Source: Galeopsis tetrahit (taxonomy: Eukaryota; Streptophyta; Magnoliopsida; Lamiales; Lamiaceae). Taken from it: a stretch of DNA of 64,000 nucleotides. Below the pieces are notes generated by a model, which saw nothing but the letters and a program-made list of their open reading frames with translations, did not search any database and had not been told where the DNA came from. Location of the stretch: positions 33,441,381 to 33,505,380 of the forward strand of contig OY776131.1 of assembly GCA_963675135.1 (NCBI GenBank). The letters run 5' to 3'. The translations under genes and the position numbers were made by a program. How positions within the stretch are numbered: the stretch's first letter is position 1; every line of letters starts with the position of its first letter. This document shows positions 44,301-55,500 of this stretch, one piece after another.

Positions 44301-45066
44301 CCGATGTATAACTCAAGTCACTCCAAAGCTTCACTTATTCGGAACTTGGTCTTCCGATATGTGCATAGAATCCTAGCAAACATCGTGTTTGGGAAGTTTG
44401 AAGCCGAGCAGTAAGAAGAGAGGAGTTATTCGTGATTAAACTCGTGATTAAGGAGCATGGTGTATGGGAGTATTTAGTGAAAATGACTAAGACCAATCCC
44501 GGTTTAGGGACATATCCTGAGAGTGGTTTAAGGACAGATCCTGTTGTTGGTCTGACGGTTTGTTTAGGGACAGATCCTGTTGTTGGTCGACAGATCTGTT
44601 GGTCCGGGTTCCTTTCATCTATCCTGCAACAATAAATTATATATTAATATAATTTAAATATATATAAGTACAAAAAAAACATTGTTGACAAAAATCCCAA
44701 AATATGACAAGTACACAAAATTACATGTACACAAAATTACAGATGCTGCAGCCCAAAACAAGTATCAAAATTAGAGATTCAGGAAGTGAGAGAGGTGGGC
44801 GATGACCGTCTAGGTGCTGCGGATCTACGGCTGCAAGCAGCAGCGCAATTTATAGATCAGAAGCAGTGGAGGCATGGACTAAAGCCTGCTGCGCGGAGAA
44901 GTGGAGGTGTTGCTAGCCTGCTGCCAGTGAGCCGCTCGTGGGAGTGTGGCCGGCAGACGTCTGGTGTTTTCAAGGATAAAGGGAGTGGCAATATTTTTAG
45001 GGTTTCGGTTAAATTCTTGAATTTGGGAAATGAGAATGCAATACAGATATTGTATTCTGTTTAGAA
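44301..45066. other. Spacer with a possible gene scrap, unrecognised
   Basis: 44505-44605 has a short repeat (AGGGACAGATCCTGTTGTTG twice). 44786-45064 is open on the plus strand with GC-rich codons, but the predicted peptide has no motif I know and ends beside the Mutator-like element. I would not call it a gene. Confidence 0.35.
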
Positions 45067-45547
45067 TTTAAGTTTGAGTTTATTATCACTTAGGTGCCAT
45101 CTACACACAACCCCCCCCCCCCCAATCCATTTGGTTCCAACATTTAAAAAAGTACCCATTTGGTGCTAAATCATACATGAAAAATCCATTTTACCCTTTT
45201 TAAAACTTCTCTCTCTTAAGACATTCATCCTAATATCCTTACACATTCTTTCTCTTTCCAATTCCCATCCTACACCTTTATACAGACGTCCCATCAAACT
45301 TTCTTTGAGGCTTCCATTTGAATTTCACTATTTGAATTTCAAAATCATTATCCTCTTCAAACCTTTAGATATCCAAACGATTTCTTCTTCGAAATCCTGT
45401 CAAAATAATCTTTTCGATTTCCCTTTAGCTATACAAACCAAATAATTTAGTGTTCATCTCCAAATGTCTGGACAAGGATCATCAATTCCCAAAGTAATTT
45501 AACAAAAAAAAGAAAATTCGGACTCCTTCAAAGCCGTGCATCAAACA

Positions 45548-48126
45548 ATGGAAAATTCTCTGATTTTGACTGTTAATTTCTGTGGCAGGAGCAAGTTCGT
45601 TCGTCTAAAAACTTCATCATCTTTCAAGGATTTTCTTGACCAAATCACTGGTACGTGGTCCGAACTTATCTCTCGCCGGTTTTCTTGTTCAGTTTCAGCT
45701 GGGCAACTCCTTAATTGCGTTTTGGGGTCTGATTCCGACCTCTCTATGTTGGTTGAATTTTGTGAGTTTTCGAATTTGAAAATTGTTCCTGCTGTAATAA
45801 CTCTAACGGATGATCCATGCCCTAATCCCGATCAATTTGTTTCCCCTTCTGCACCCCCAATGTCTAATAGCCATAATCTTGTTTTGCAACCGTGTGCCCA
45901 AACTCCAATGGCTAATATCCCTTCCCCTGCCACATAGGACATGATTATCCCAATTCCAACACAAAAGTAAACGAGTTTTCTGGGAAAGGTAGCATTCAAA
46001 TCTTTGATATTTGTCCCTCGGAGAAACCTAAATCATACCTGTCTGAGGGGAGATATAATGAGTGATGGTGTTGGGTTAGTATTTCCTGGTGGTGCTCCAG
46101 AATTTCGAAAAAAGTTGATCAAGTACTCTACAAAACTAAATTTTAAGTATAGGTATGTGAAGAATACAGATAGATATGTTCATGCTGCTTGTAACTGTTC
46201 AAAGGACGGGTCTTGTGGTTGGTTTATTAAAGCTTAACGACAACAAATTAATCGTAGTTTCATAATTTCCAAGGCCAACCTAGTACACAGTTGCGTGGGG
46301 AACTTGCTTTTTACTAAAAACAATAGATTTGGTAAAAGGATCATAAAGGATTTATTTATGCAAGATGTTAGGGGCAATCCAAATATAAGTGGGAAGGAGA
46401 TCATCAAATCTGTTAAAAAAGGTTACGGGTTTGATATTACGTATGGTAAGGCGTGGCGTGGGGTCGAGGCTGCTAGGAATGAGATATTTGGTGGGTACCA
46501 TGAGTCTTATGACCAACTTCGATGGTATGTAGAAGCTGTCCAGAAAACAAATTCCGGTAGCATCGTTGATATAGAGAAGAATACCGAAACGTCCCAGTTT
46601 GAAAGGATATATGTGTCGTTCAAAGCATGCATGGAGGGCTTCAAAAGTTGTCGCCCGATGTTGTTCATTGACGGAACGTTCATGAAGGGCAGGGCAAAGG
46701 GTGTGTTGTTGGGGGCAACAGCAAAGGACGGAGATAATGGTAATAATCTTTGGTTAAATGTTACTCCCTCCGTCCCACTATAAGTTTCCCACTTTCCTTT
46801 TATGGATGTCCCACTATAAGTTTCTCATTCCATTTATAGCATATTATTTTCTCTCTCCCAATCTCATCACTTCTACTTTATCTATTATTTTATCATACTT
46901 CATCTAATACCCCTATATTATTTTCTCTCTCACCATCACATCACTTATACTTTATCTATTATTTTATCATATTTCTTAATCAAACCACCCAAAAGAAAGG
47001 GGAAGTTTATAGCGGGACGGAGGGAGTATTATTTAGTTCACTGTTTTGATAAGCTTTGGTTAAATGATATTATTTGGTTAAATGTTATTATCAAAAGAAT
47101 CTGTTAACATTTTTTTTTTGGTTTCTTTTTCTATTTCAATTAGGTTTGTTCCCAGTTGCGTTTGCCATCGTCTCGGCTGAAAATAAGGACAACTGGGCAT
47201 GGTTCCTTCAAAAGCTGTGCGACCAAATACAGCATGAAAAACAGGTCATCTATATATCTGATAGGAACATCGGTTTGATCTCTGCCTTTTATGAAGTTTG
47301 GGAGCAGCCGGCTCATTTTCACTGTCTTTACCACCTGCTTGCTAACCTTAAGGGCCGATATGGAGTGGCTGGTCCACCGATCATCGTGAAAAAATGGTTG
47401 GAGGATCTTCCAGTTGACAGATGGGTTGTATCTCATTCATCCCATATCAAAAGATATGGAGAGATGACATCAAATGCTGCTGAGTCATTCAATTCGTGGA
47501 TCCGTGAAGCAAGATCACTCCCTATAACTTTTATGATTGATTCAATCCGGAAAAAGATTGTTGGATGGTTCGTTAAAAGGAGGAAAGTAAGCTCATTGTG
47601 GACTAGTTCCCTTGTTCCCACCAAGGAGGCACTCTAGCACCATCAAGCTAACATTAGCGACTCATGGTTTGTGAGCAAGTTCCCGAACGAACAGTTTGAG
47701 GTATATTTGTCGCACTCTGTTTCAGCCGACATTTTAGCTAGAACATGCTCGTGTTTTCAATGGCAAATCAGAGGGTTCCCTTGTGCTCACGCAGTTGCCG
47801 TAATTAAGAAGCATTGTACTTCTGTTTTCAATATAGTGGAGAATTGTTTCTTGACCGACAACTACCGACTCTGCTACAAGGAAGACTTAAACCCAGTCCC
47901 CGAATCTGAAAGGCTTGAATGCCTCACTATGTTCGAAGACGATAGAATTCTGCCTCCACAATTGAATAATCCTCCTGGGCGTCCGAAGAAAAAAAGGAAG
48001 AATTCTTACGGGGAATGGCGAAGGGTGAAACCATCCGTTTTCCCGTGGTGCAATAAGACCGAAAGGCATGATATTGTGACGTGTGCTGCAGCGTACAAAG
48101 CTGATTCCATCCGTCTTTCTCAGTAA
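45548..48126 (+). pseudogene. MuDR-type transposase of the MULE
   Basis: This would cut and paste the MULE in the nucleus. In order: an N-terminal PB1-like region (45548-45937, starting MENSLILTVNFCGRSKFV); a MuDR DNA-binding domain with CNCSKDGSCGWFIKA (46004-46237); the MULE domain with LFIDGTFMKGRAKGVLLGAT (first Asp, near 46660), YISDRNIGLISAF (second Asp) and HCLYHLLANLK; the GEMTSNAAESFNSWIREAR block; a SWIM zinc finger (CSCFQWQIRGFPCAH, near 47740); and an AT-hook-like GRPKKKRK. A canonical intron (46740-47143) splits DGDN/GLFPVAFAIVS and contains a MITE. Breaks: a frame change between 45937 and 46004, a TAA at 46235 and a TAG at 47635. Residues also seem missing after LKGRYGVAG, where the family is longer. 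It faces the cargo genes convergently. Confidence 0.9.
46764..47026. mobile_element. Stowaway-like MITE inside the transposase intron
   Basis: CTCCCTCCGTCCCACTATAA at left and AGCGGGACGGAGGGAG at right, flanked by TA (46762-46763, 47027-47028). It lies wholly within the 404-bp intron, leaving both splice sites intact. The same MITE type occurs again in this MULE at 50044-50301. Confidence 0.9.
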
Positions 48127-48652
48127 GTGCATAGTTTCTAAATGCTTTTGTTCGGGGGCAAAACGTTTTTTGTTGATTTCTGCCCTGTGTGGTTTATGTT
48201 CTTGATAAACCATATTTTTTTGTCATTCTACCAAGGCCTATGTTTCTAATCAGTCCCCTGAAACTAACCATAATTTTTTGTCATTCTGCCAAGGCCTATG
48301 TTTCTAATCAGTCCCCTGAAACTAGTTTGTACTATCTCAGTCATATAAGTTTCAGTGAATGTATGTGGGGGTGATTTTTGTAATGTACAATAGGCATGAT
48401 ATGGAATGTTCTTACTTCTTATTCATATTTACTTTTTAAGTGTGTTGCTTCTTTGTTATCCTGATTAGCAACATATATACAATATTTTGTAAAATATGAC
48501 AATTGTTTATTGTGCCTCTCTAACACCTTTAGACATCATATATAAGCTCAGTGTGGAAAACCAATCTTCAATTGATTATACTACTGCAGTCAACATTGAA
48601 TACTTAATCAGGACAGTGGTTATAATAAGAACAAGGTAAATCTGCTTTAAGC

Positions 48653-49674
48653 CTACAAAAAAACAATTTGGATTAAGACACCAAGTACAACAATTGCAAA
48701 GACAGTCATCAAATTTGCTAACAAAAGTGTTGTTAGTGTTATTTGATAACTGCATCCCGTAGTCTCGAGATGTCGTTCTGCCTGCGCATATACCGTTAAA
48801 TCCAGCGTAGGAGCCACAACGTTTGATGGCTCATAGTGGAAAAACTCCCCTGAATGAATAGGTACGTGCCAGTGCGAAAAGCCATGCAAGTTGCAATTGT
48901 AATACAATCTTCCCCTATTTGTAGGGGTGGGAATAGGTCAGGCCGGGCCAGGCCTTAAGAAAAAAAGCCTGGGCCTGCTATAAAATATTTGGGCCCAAGC
49001 CTGGCCTGTGGCCTATTATAGGCTTTTTTAAGAGGCTAGGCCTGACCTTTTTAGTAAATAGGCCTGGCCCGAAAGCCTTTTAAAGGCCTTTTTAGTGTTA
49101 TTCAAAATTAATTTTTACCACACTTGTATTACCATTAAATTATAAAAACTGGCTTTTTAAATTTCAAAATGAAAAAATAAGAACAATAAAAAATTAATCA
49201 AAAGGTACATAAAATTATACTCCATATGTTCATATCAATTATTTTTAAATATTACAAAGAAAAATAAAATAAAAAGTATATAATTTCTTCAAGATAATCT
49301 CATCATATATTGAATATTATATTATATATTTATTGTATTTTTATATATTATATATTTATACATATAGAAATAGAGTTAAATAGGCCGGCCTGTTGAGCTT
49401 AAAAGGCTTACGAAAAAGCTCAAGTCCGGCCTATTTAATTAAAAAGGCTTTATAAAAAGCTTGAGTCTGGCTTGTTTAATAAACAAGTCGAGCCGAGCTT
49501 TAGAAGGCCGAGCCGTAGGCCCCTGTCGGGTAGCCTGGTCCATTCCCACCCCTACCTATTTGGAAGCGATTCCGTTACGAGAATTGTCGCTGGACGGCCG
49601 CATGTCCGGCAGTAGGATCGGACGTATCATGCGAACGGCACAGAACCCCCGTTTATCGAGCTCGATGTCGACAT
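48653..49674 (-). pseudogene. GRF-type zinc-finger gene, split by an hAT MITE
   Basis: The 5' part (49674-49555) is 40 codons from MSTSSSINGGSVPFA; the 3' part (48913-48653) follows in the same frame once the MITE and one 8-bp target copy are discounted. Across the join the frame has YCRTCGRPATILVTE followed by NRGRLYYNC, matching the GRF zinc-finger pattern (C..CG....T..T..N.GR.FY.C) of a family found alone in small plant proteins and in nucleic-acid enzymes. The next expected Cys looks replaced by His (HGFSHW). The C terminus is hydrophobic (LTTLLLANLMTVFAIVVLGV), as in many small plant GRF proteins that carry a tail anchor. A TGA at codon 16 is a second break. A TATA-like run lies at 49776-49787. 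Two lesions make this a pseudogene; its natural partner is unknown. Confidence 0.8.
48922..49554. mobile_element. hAT-type MITE with perfect 8-bp target duplication
   Basis: Ends TAGGGGTGGGAATAGGTC and, reversed, TAGGGGTGGGAATGGACC. CCTATTTG flanks it exactly (48914-48921 and 49555-49562). GGCCTGGGCC-like words fill the arms and the centre is AT-rich. It inserted into the GRF finger coding region; the perfect duplication implies a recent event. Confidence 0.93.
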
Positions 49675-50043
49675 TCGTATTTTTTGCCGTTTTTCAGCAG
49701 CAGTAATGATAGGCTGTTTTTTTTTTTTTTTTTTCTCTTTCTTTGTGATAAGCTGGGAGAAACTCACTTCACACTCATATATATAAGTGGGTGGCTAACG
49801 GCTATTTCCTTTCAAAATTGTCCCAACGGTAAGTTTTTGGGGTTCCCCAGCTGCCAACGGTAACATGTTTTTGAGTCCAACCCATAACTTCATCAGGACA
49901 ACGAAATTCAAAAATATCTGTCACTGGTGCAAAACGAAAATAAATTTCATTCAAAATTATATAACTATGGTGCAAATATAATATATCTATGATGCAATAT
50001 CGAAAAGTTGCAAAATTAAATAATTGTGGTGCAAAATTAATTA

Positions 50044-50301
50044 CTACCTCTTCTCCTTTCTTTTGGTTGTTTTGATTAAGAAATATGATTAAATAATAGA
50101 TGTAGTACAAATGATGTGATAGTGAGAGAGAAAATAATAGATGAGGGTGAGATAAAGTATAATGAAATAATAGATAAAATGTAAGTGATGTGATTGGGAG
50201 AGAGAAAATTATATGCCAAAAATGGAAAAATATGAAATGAAAAACTTATTGTGGGACATCCATAAAAGGAAAGTGGGAAACTTATAGGGGGACGGAAGGA
50301 G
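50044..50301. mobile_element. Stowaway-like MITE
   Basis: CTACCTCTTCTCCTTTCTTT at left and ATAGGGGGACGGAAGGAG at right, next to TA. The interior is the MITE of 46764-47026 in the opposite orientation (GATGTGATTGGGAGAGAGAA, GGACATCCATAAAAGGAAAG). Confidence 0.8.
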
Positions 50302-50813
50302 TAATATGTAGTATGTTGGTTTTTTTTTTGTAAGGGAAAGTATGACATGATTGTCCAACATTTTTTTCGTGTGATCGGGGGTGTTCCATAACAACCTATT
50401 TTTTCGTTTGATCGGGAAAATCAATTATGATTTATTGAAAAGATCAACGTTACATGGAATCCCTAATGTATACTACATTCTTTTTCCTTTTTTTATACGC
50501 CATATTCATGTAATATCCATTCGGTAACATTATCGGATTTTCAACCCAAATAACGCATAGTCTCTGAACACATCCGACCCATTTCTTACATTAGGGTGTG
50601 CACACACACACACATCAGCATATGAAAAACATAATTTTTCTTTTAGAGTTATCATTAACTTTTTCCATCTCGGCCATTACCAATTGTATAACTTTTAAAT
50701 CCATTTTTTTTTTAAAAATCACATCATGTGTCCTTATAGTGCAAGAAAAATTTAGAAACATTGCATTTTTTGCAGTTGCAAAACTCATCCTACATAATTC
50801 AAAAATGCTCCCT

Positions 50814-52529
50814 TCAATGCAAAAAAAACATTAAAAGATGCAAAAAATAACCATTGTGGAGCAAAAATATTATATTCAGACTATTTGCATTAACAAATGT
50901 GCTCCAGTCATAACGGCATACATCAGCCAAATTCTCAATATAGGTCGTTAAAAACATTGGAACTGCTCCACTCTGATAAGGAGATAACACTACTGCCAAC
51001 AGGTAACAATGGACCAGCCTAGCCACGTCACGATACGACTCCTCCCTGTTAAAAACCAATGTTGTCTTTATTCGCTCTAACAGAAGCGTCTTAGTAAGGG
51101 GAAATACCCCATTGTTGGACGCATACTCTGCCTCAGAGCAACGCTTCCCCCAGCATGGTACATGGTATTCTTCAAGTTTCAAGCTCATTGCATCAGAACC
51201 CCGCTTATTCCAAATATGAGTTGGGCATCTCGATTTAATAAAGGCACACGCTCCCCACCAATCACAAAACATTCACTGTCAAATTCAAATCGGCGGAGGA
51301 TCTGGCAGATATCCCCCTCATACTTGTGGCAACGCTTCATCATTTCATCGTCGCCTCGCTTGTATATCGCTTCGAACATCAGCCAGAATGGGGTCCTCTT
51401 TATCTCTTTCAAATGCCTTTCAGTAAAAACCATACTTTTAACCTCCTTGATAGCAGTTCGCAGGTTTGATCTATAGGAGGTCTCTTTCTCTTTTATCGAC
51501 ACATTTTCTGCAACAATCATTTCGTCACTTGTAAAACATAGTATTAATAAGAATCTTAAGCTTTATATATATTATCAACAAAAATATATCTCCTCACCAA
51601 AACAGTTGATCAGCTTATTATCTTTTTTCTTCGTATCTTTCCTATCATATTCAACAGGCGTTTCATAAATAACATCTTTCAGCTTCAATTCTTTATACTT
51701 TCGCTTGCGTTCCTCACCTAAATAAGTTATTCAAGAGATCACTCATGTTTATTGTGTTTAAACATTACGATCAACTACAAACATAAATCATCATAAGCGT
51801 AAGTACAAAAAAGGAATACCTTCTTCAGAGTCACTGCTTGTACATTTCTTTTTTGACTTCTTCCTCCGTTTTTTTATAACAACTTCTTCTTCACTTGTTT
51901 CTTGGCTATCAGAACCTGTTCAAGGCCGAAACTTAACGAGTTTAAACACGAATAGACATACATAGGCAGGCATAGGTAGGCATTTTTTTGTGTTTTTTTT
52001 TTGCCTTTTTTGCTTCATAAATGTCAAACACTAACCACTTTCCGAAGTCTCGTACACGTACTTCACAGGTTTCCCTAAATAAACATTATAGCAATCAAAA
52101 TTATAAACATTATAGGAATCAAAGTTATTGTAATTTTGGCACACCAATATTATGTTAATCAATTATCGTACCTTTTTTTGGCTTGCGGGAAACCTCCTTT
52201 TGTTTATTATGTTTCCTCCCTTAAGTTTCAAAAAAAAAACAAAAAATCCAATTCAGTAGATGGAATACATTATGGAATATCATTATTGGTAGGGATGCAA
52301 ATATTATATCAAGTACTTCAATTTAATTATTGTTAAGTTCAAATATATATTCATATGGTTCAATTTCAAATTTCCCAATTTTTCAAAATAAAAAATCGAA
52401 AAACCAGAAGAAAAGGATCATCACTTTCATAAAAACTTTCATACCTCTCCTAGACCTCGGGCTTTCCTCACTTTGATAGGAGGAACTATTATCTACATAC
52501 TTTACCTTTCTTTTTGATCCTTTTCCCAT
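50814..52529 (-). pseudogene. Six-exon MULE cargo gene, similar to DUF1985/Ulp1-associated N-terminal domains
   Basis: Exons: 52445-52529 (MGKGSKRKVKYVDNSSSYQS), 52172-52219, 52036-52074, 51820-51915, 51598-51717, and 51507 downwards. All five introns have GT-AG borders and interrupt a codon after its first base; every junction gives Gly or Glu, and exons 1-4 each end after an acidic or basic Ser/Lys-rich run. A 5' UTR exon seems to lie near 53093-53122, its intron ending directly before the ATG. The last exon has a globular domain: NLRTAIKEVKSMVFTERHLK, EIKRTPFWLMFEAIYKRGDD, GGERVPLLNRDAQLIFGISG, then LVHCYLLAVVLSPYQSGAVP and YDWSTFVNAN. This resembles DUF1985 or plant-mobile-domain proteins that accompany Ulp1 proteases in plant transposons; no protease domain follows. 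One base is missing in a C-run at 51199-51202. Function unknown. Confidence 0.7.
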
Positions 52530-53972
52530 CTAAGATTAAAAAAAAAAAAAAAAAAAGCCAAAGGATCATCACAAAATGGCATGTCTTAGATAACTGAATA
52601 TCACAATTAAACAAGCACCAGATACCAAAAAATTGGGAAATCAAACGGGGCCTTAAAAAAAAAACGGGAACCAAGAATCCAAAAACAATCTACAACAACT
52701 CTAAAAAAAACCAACGGGGACCAAAAATGTAGCTTCTAAGCAATAAACGAGCTTAGTAATTAAACATGCAAAATACTCTGCCAGACCAAAAACCCCCAAA
52801 AGTAATCCTTTCATGGAAAACCCTAAAACAACTCTGATGCATACTTCAAAAATCTAAATCTACTGTCATAAATCTAAAAACATCTCTCACCAAATTTGAA
52901 AATGGAATGGATAAAACACAAGATTATAACGAAACCCCAAATATCAGCTGAAAAATTAAAAAAGTTGGTCATCTGCTGTAGTAGAGAATAAACAGAATAG
53001 AAAAATAATAAACCCAGCCAAAACAGAGCCCAAAAAACCCGGCGATATTGTAGTAAAAAAAATCGAACAAAGCTTTAGACATCACTTCTTACCCTGCGGA
53101 TGGAAAACTGTTTCAGCTTCCCCTGCAAAAGAAGCGTTGATGTTAGCCTTGGTTATGTTCGCTAAAACGGAGACAAACTCAGAATTTTTTCAGATTCACC
53201 TCTCTTTTTTGTTACTCTCGTTAAAACGGAGACGGACTAATTTCGTGTTATTGGCGTTCGAAGGGTGAAGGAGAAGGTAATGGTGATTTTTCTTGTCTAG
53301 AAAGATGAAACGATGAGGTGTGAAGAGATGGAGTGGGAATAAGATTAGAAATGTGTACCAGCTATTTTCGTGTGTTTAGGGGAGAGGTGTGGGAAAAAGT
53401 TGAAAAGACTTCAAAAAGGAGTGACATGACATCTTGGTAACTTTCCTCCTCTCTAAGGGGTAAGAATGTAATCTTACCCCTCAAATGGCACCAAACTGAT
53501 ACTCCTATTTAAAAAGTTAACACCGAATGGAAATGGGTGATCCCAAATGACACTAAAATAGAACTCTCCCTTTAAGTTTTAAATTAAAATAATTATTTAA
53601 AAAAAAATAGATGTGTCTATTATAGTATTATCAATATCGATAGTTTATTTCTCTAAAGAATTAAATATCTATTATCATTTTTGACTTAGCAACTGATGTA
53701 GACCTTAAAAAAAATCAATTGTTAAAATAAGTCAAAATATTATCACTTAGCAACTGATGTTAAGAGAGTTTTATGTGAGATAATCTCATATATGAAACAA
53801 AACTTTATCTTATTTCTGAGCCATGTCTTTCCTAAAAAGATCATTGAACTTGAGATATATATACCTCTAGTAGGAGACCAATACATAGTAGTAATTATAA
53901 AGAATACACGAATAGGAATAACAAAAAAAAAAACAGCATATTGTACTGAAAATTAATTATCAACAAAATTGA

Positions 53973-54072
53973 GTGGGTGTTTGCAAGCACTAGTACGTGC
54001 TTAAAAGCACTATTTTAAAATATAATCACTTTTGAAGTGTTTGAATCAATCACTATTGTTTGCAAACACACC
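53973..54072. mobile_element. Small inverted-repeat MITE-like element
   Basis: GTGGGTGTTTGCAAGCACTA and, reversed from the right, AGGTGTGTTTGCAAACAATA bound about 100 bp with internal pairing (AAAAGCACTATTTTAAAAT). It abuts the duplicated exon of the gene fragment to its right. The superfamily is uncertain. Confidence 0.45.
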
Positions 54073-54083
54073 TGAAATATACC

Positions 54084-54525
54084 TTGAATCCACTTGCATT
54101 TATGATTAGAATTAGGACGGGACTTTGAATAGAAGTGAAATATACCTTGAATCCACTTGCATTTATGATTAGGATTAGTACGGCACTTTGAATAGAAGTA
54201 TAACGTGGCACTGTCAACCCCTAAAAAAAAAAGAAATGCAGTTAGATTAACCAATCCACAACTACAGAACCATTAACATTAGATTACATTAACTTACATT
54301 CCCAAAATTCTCTGCAAAATTTCATCACTCTTAAGTCTTTTCCGGAACCCTTTCTTTCGTTCAAAAACTGAATTGCCTCTGCCAGAAGCTCTAATTCTAG
54401 GGTTGTTTCCGAAATTGAGTTGCTCAATACATCATACTCGAGTTTCTTCAACCAAAACATTTTTATCAATTTGGGGGGAAGCACAGCTCGAAGCAGGGAT
54501 ACCAATGCCTGGTCATCAAGTGATT
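54084..54525 (-). pseudogene. Unrecognised gene fragment with a tandemly duplicated exon
   Basis: I do not recognise this gene. On the minus strand a first exon (about 54525-54298) encodes SLLRAVLPPKLIKMFWLKKL and TTLELELLAEAIQFLNERKG, ending at a donor (GGGAAT/GTAAGT). A T-rich tract and AG lead to a second exon (54220-54146: VDSATLYFYSKCRTNPNHKC) with donor CAAG/GTATAT. Joining them keeps the frame (FW-EW-VDSA). A 63-bp block (54084-54209) containing most of exon 2 is duplicated in tandem and in frame, each copy ending in KWIQ/G. The text reads like a real protein with amphipathic helices, but upstream and downstream exons were not found. It may be a gene piece captured by a transposon or a decayed host gene. 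Confidence 0.4.
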
Positions 54526-54529
54526 GTCA

Positions 54530-55500
54530 GAGATTAAAAAAAAAAAAAACTCAAGAAAGAAATTCACAATCATAAAATCTGCAAATTTGTTTCCAAAATT
54601 TTTAGGAGAAGAATTTTAATCTTCTAACACATCTAAATCTACATAAATCAAATTAAATTTGCAAAGTGATTTGTACACCCACTGAGTTCTTACCGAGTTG
54701 CAGCCGAGTCATGGCGAATTATCAGAAAACATGATTTTTGGGAAAAAAAATCGAAATTAACTAAAAGCACGCAAATTAGATCCCAACCATGTAATTCAAA
54801 ATGAATTTTTTTCAAAGAACAAATATAAAAAAAAATACTAAGCAAAATAACATCATCGAAACATTAAGGCTTAAACTCCATCAATCACCGTAAAAAAAAA
54901 AAAAAAAACAACAACAACAACACTATTCGAAAAAAATAATCAAAATCTGTACTTAACCTTAAAAAAAAAAAAATTTGAAAAAAATGACAAATTTTCGAAA
55001 AAAGAACAATATCTCGGCAAAAAAAAAACCAAGGAAAGTAAAAAATTTGTAACAGAAATTCGGGAAATAAATTCGACGAAGCAAAAAAAACTCTTGTACA
55101 TTATCAGATCTGTAAAAAATGACACCTCAAGATTCGAGATCTGACGATCTTCTTTGCAAGGAGGTAGTGGGCGGCGACGGCCTTCAAACAAAGGCGGTGG
55201 TGTCAGTCTTCGAACGGCATTGGCTTGGGGTGCAAACGGACGGCGCCTCTTTCTACAAACCGTCGTCGATCGCCGTCTTCTTGAAACAGGGGCGCCGGCG
55301 TTGCTAGGAAGGAGACGCAGCGGGTGCGGCGAAATGCAATCCGACCTGGAACGGAGCAGAAACGTCATCGGCGCCTTCTTCGTGAAACAGCGACGACGGC
55401 GTCACGAGGGAGGAAGCACGGCGGCGGTTGGCTGAGGAAGAGTGAAAGAGAATTGGTGCAGTGGGTGTAAACGTGAAAATAGAGGAGGGTATTTTAAATC
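54530..55500. other. A-rich spacer and GC-rich patch, no confident gene
   Basis: 54780-55100 is strongly A-rich. 55120-55440 is GC-rich (GGCGGCGACGG, GAAACAGNGRCGNCG repeated), with Arg/Pro-rich frames on both strands. Neither strand shows a motif, and simultaneous open frames suggest composition rather than selection. It may be a 5' UTR or first exon picked up by a transposon. Confidence 0.35.

Larger units (their letters stand above)
45076..53570. mobile_element. Mutator-like element (MULE), 8.5 kb, with transposase and two minus-strand cargo genes
   Basis: TTTAAGTTT occurs exactly at both edges (45067-45075 and 53571-53579), the 9-bp target duplication of Mutator elements. The termini pair by eye over about 100-130 bp: left GAGTTTATTATCACTTAGGTGCCAT and right (reversed) GAGTTCTATTTTAGTGTCATT; then CCATTTGGTTCCAACATTTA / CCATTCGGTGTTAACTTTTT; then ACCCATTTGGTGCTAA / TATCAGTTTGGTGCCA. 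The right end has four extra bases (GGGA). Inside are a plus-strand transposase (45548-48126), a minus-strand GRF zinc-finger gene (48653-49674) and a minus-strand six-exon gene (50814-52529). Three MITEs are nested within. All three genes carry breaks, so the element is probably not autonomous now. Confidence 0.85.

Noticed and set aside
44786..45064. Possible 92-codon gene left of the MULE
   Set aside because: No family resemblance, no promoter or partner exon seen, and it ends just before the MULE target site.
45111..45123. Run of 13 C (also near 59798) as a functional motif
   Set aside because: Most likely slippage or sequencing/assembly noise within a terminal repeat and an LTR.
54940..55435. 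Arg/Pro-rich frames on both strands
   Set aside because: Frames open on both strands in a GC-rich patch, no motif, and no matching splice structure.
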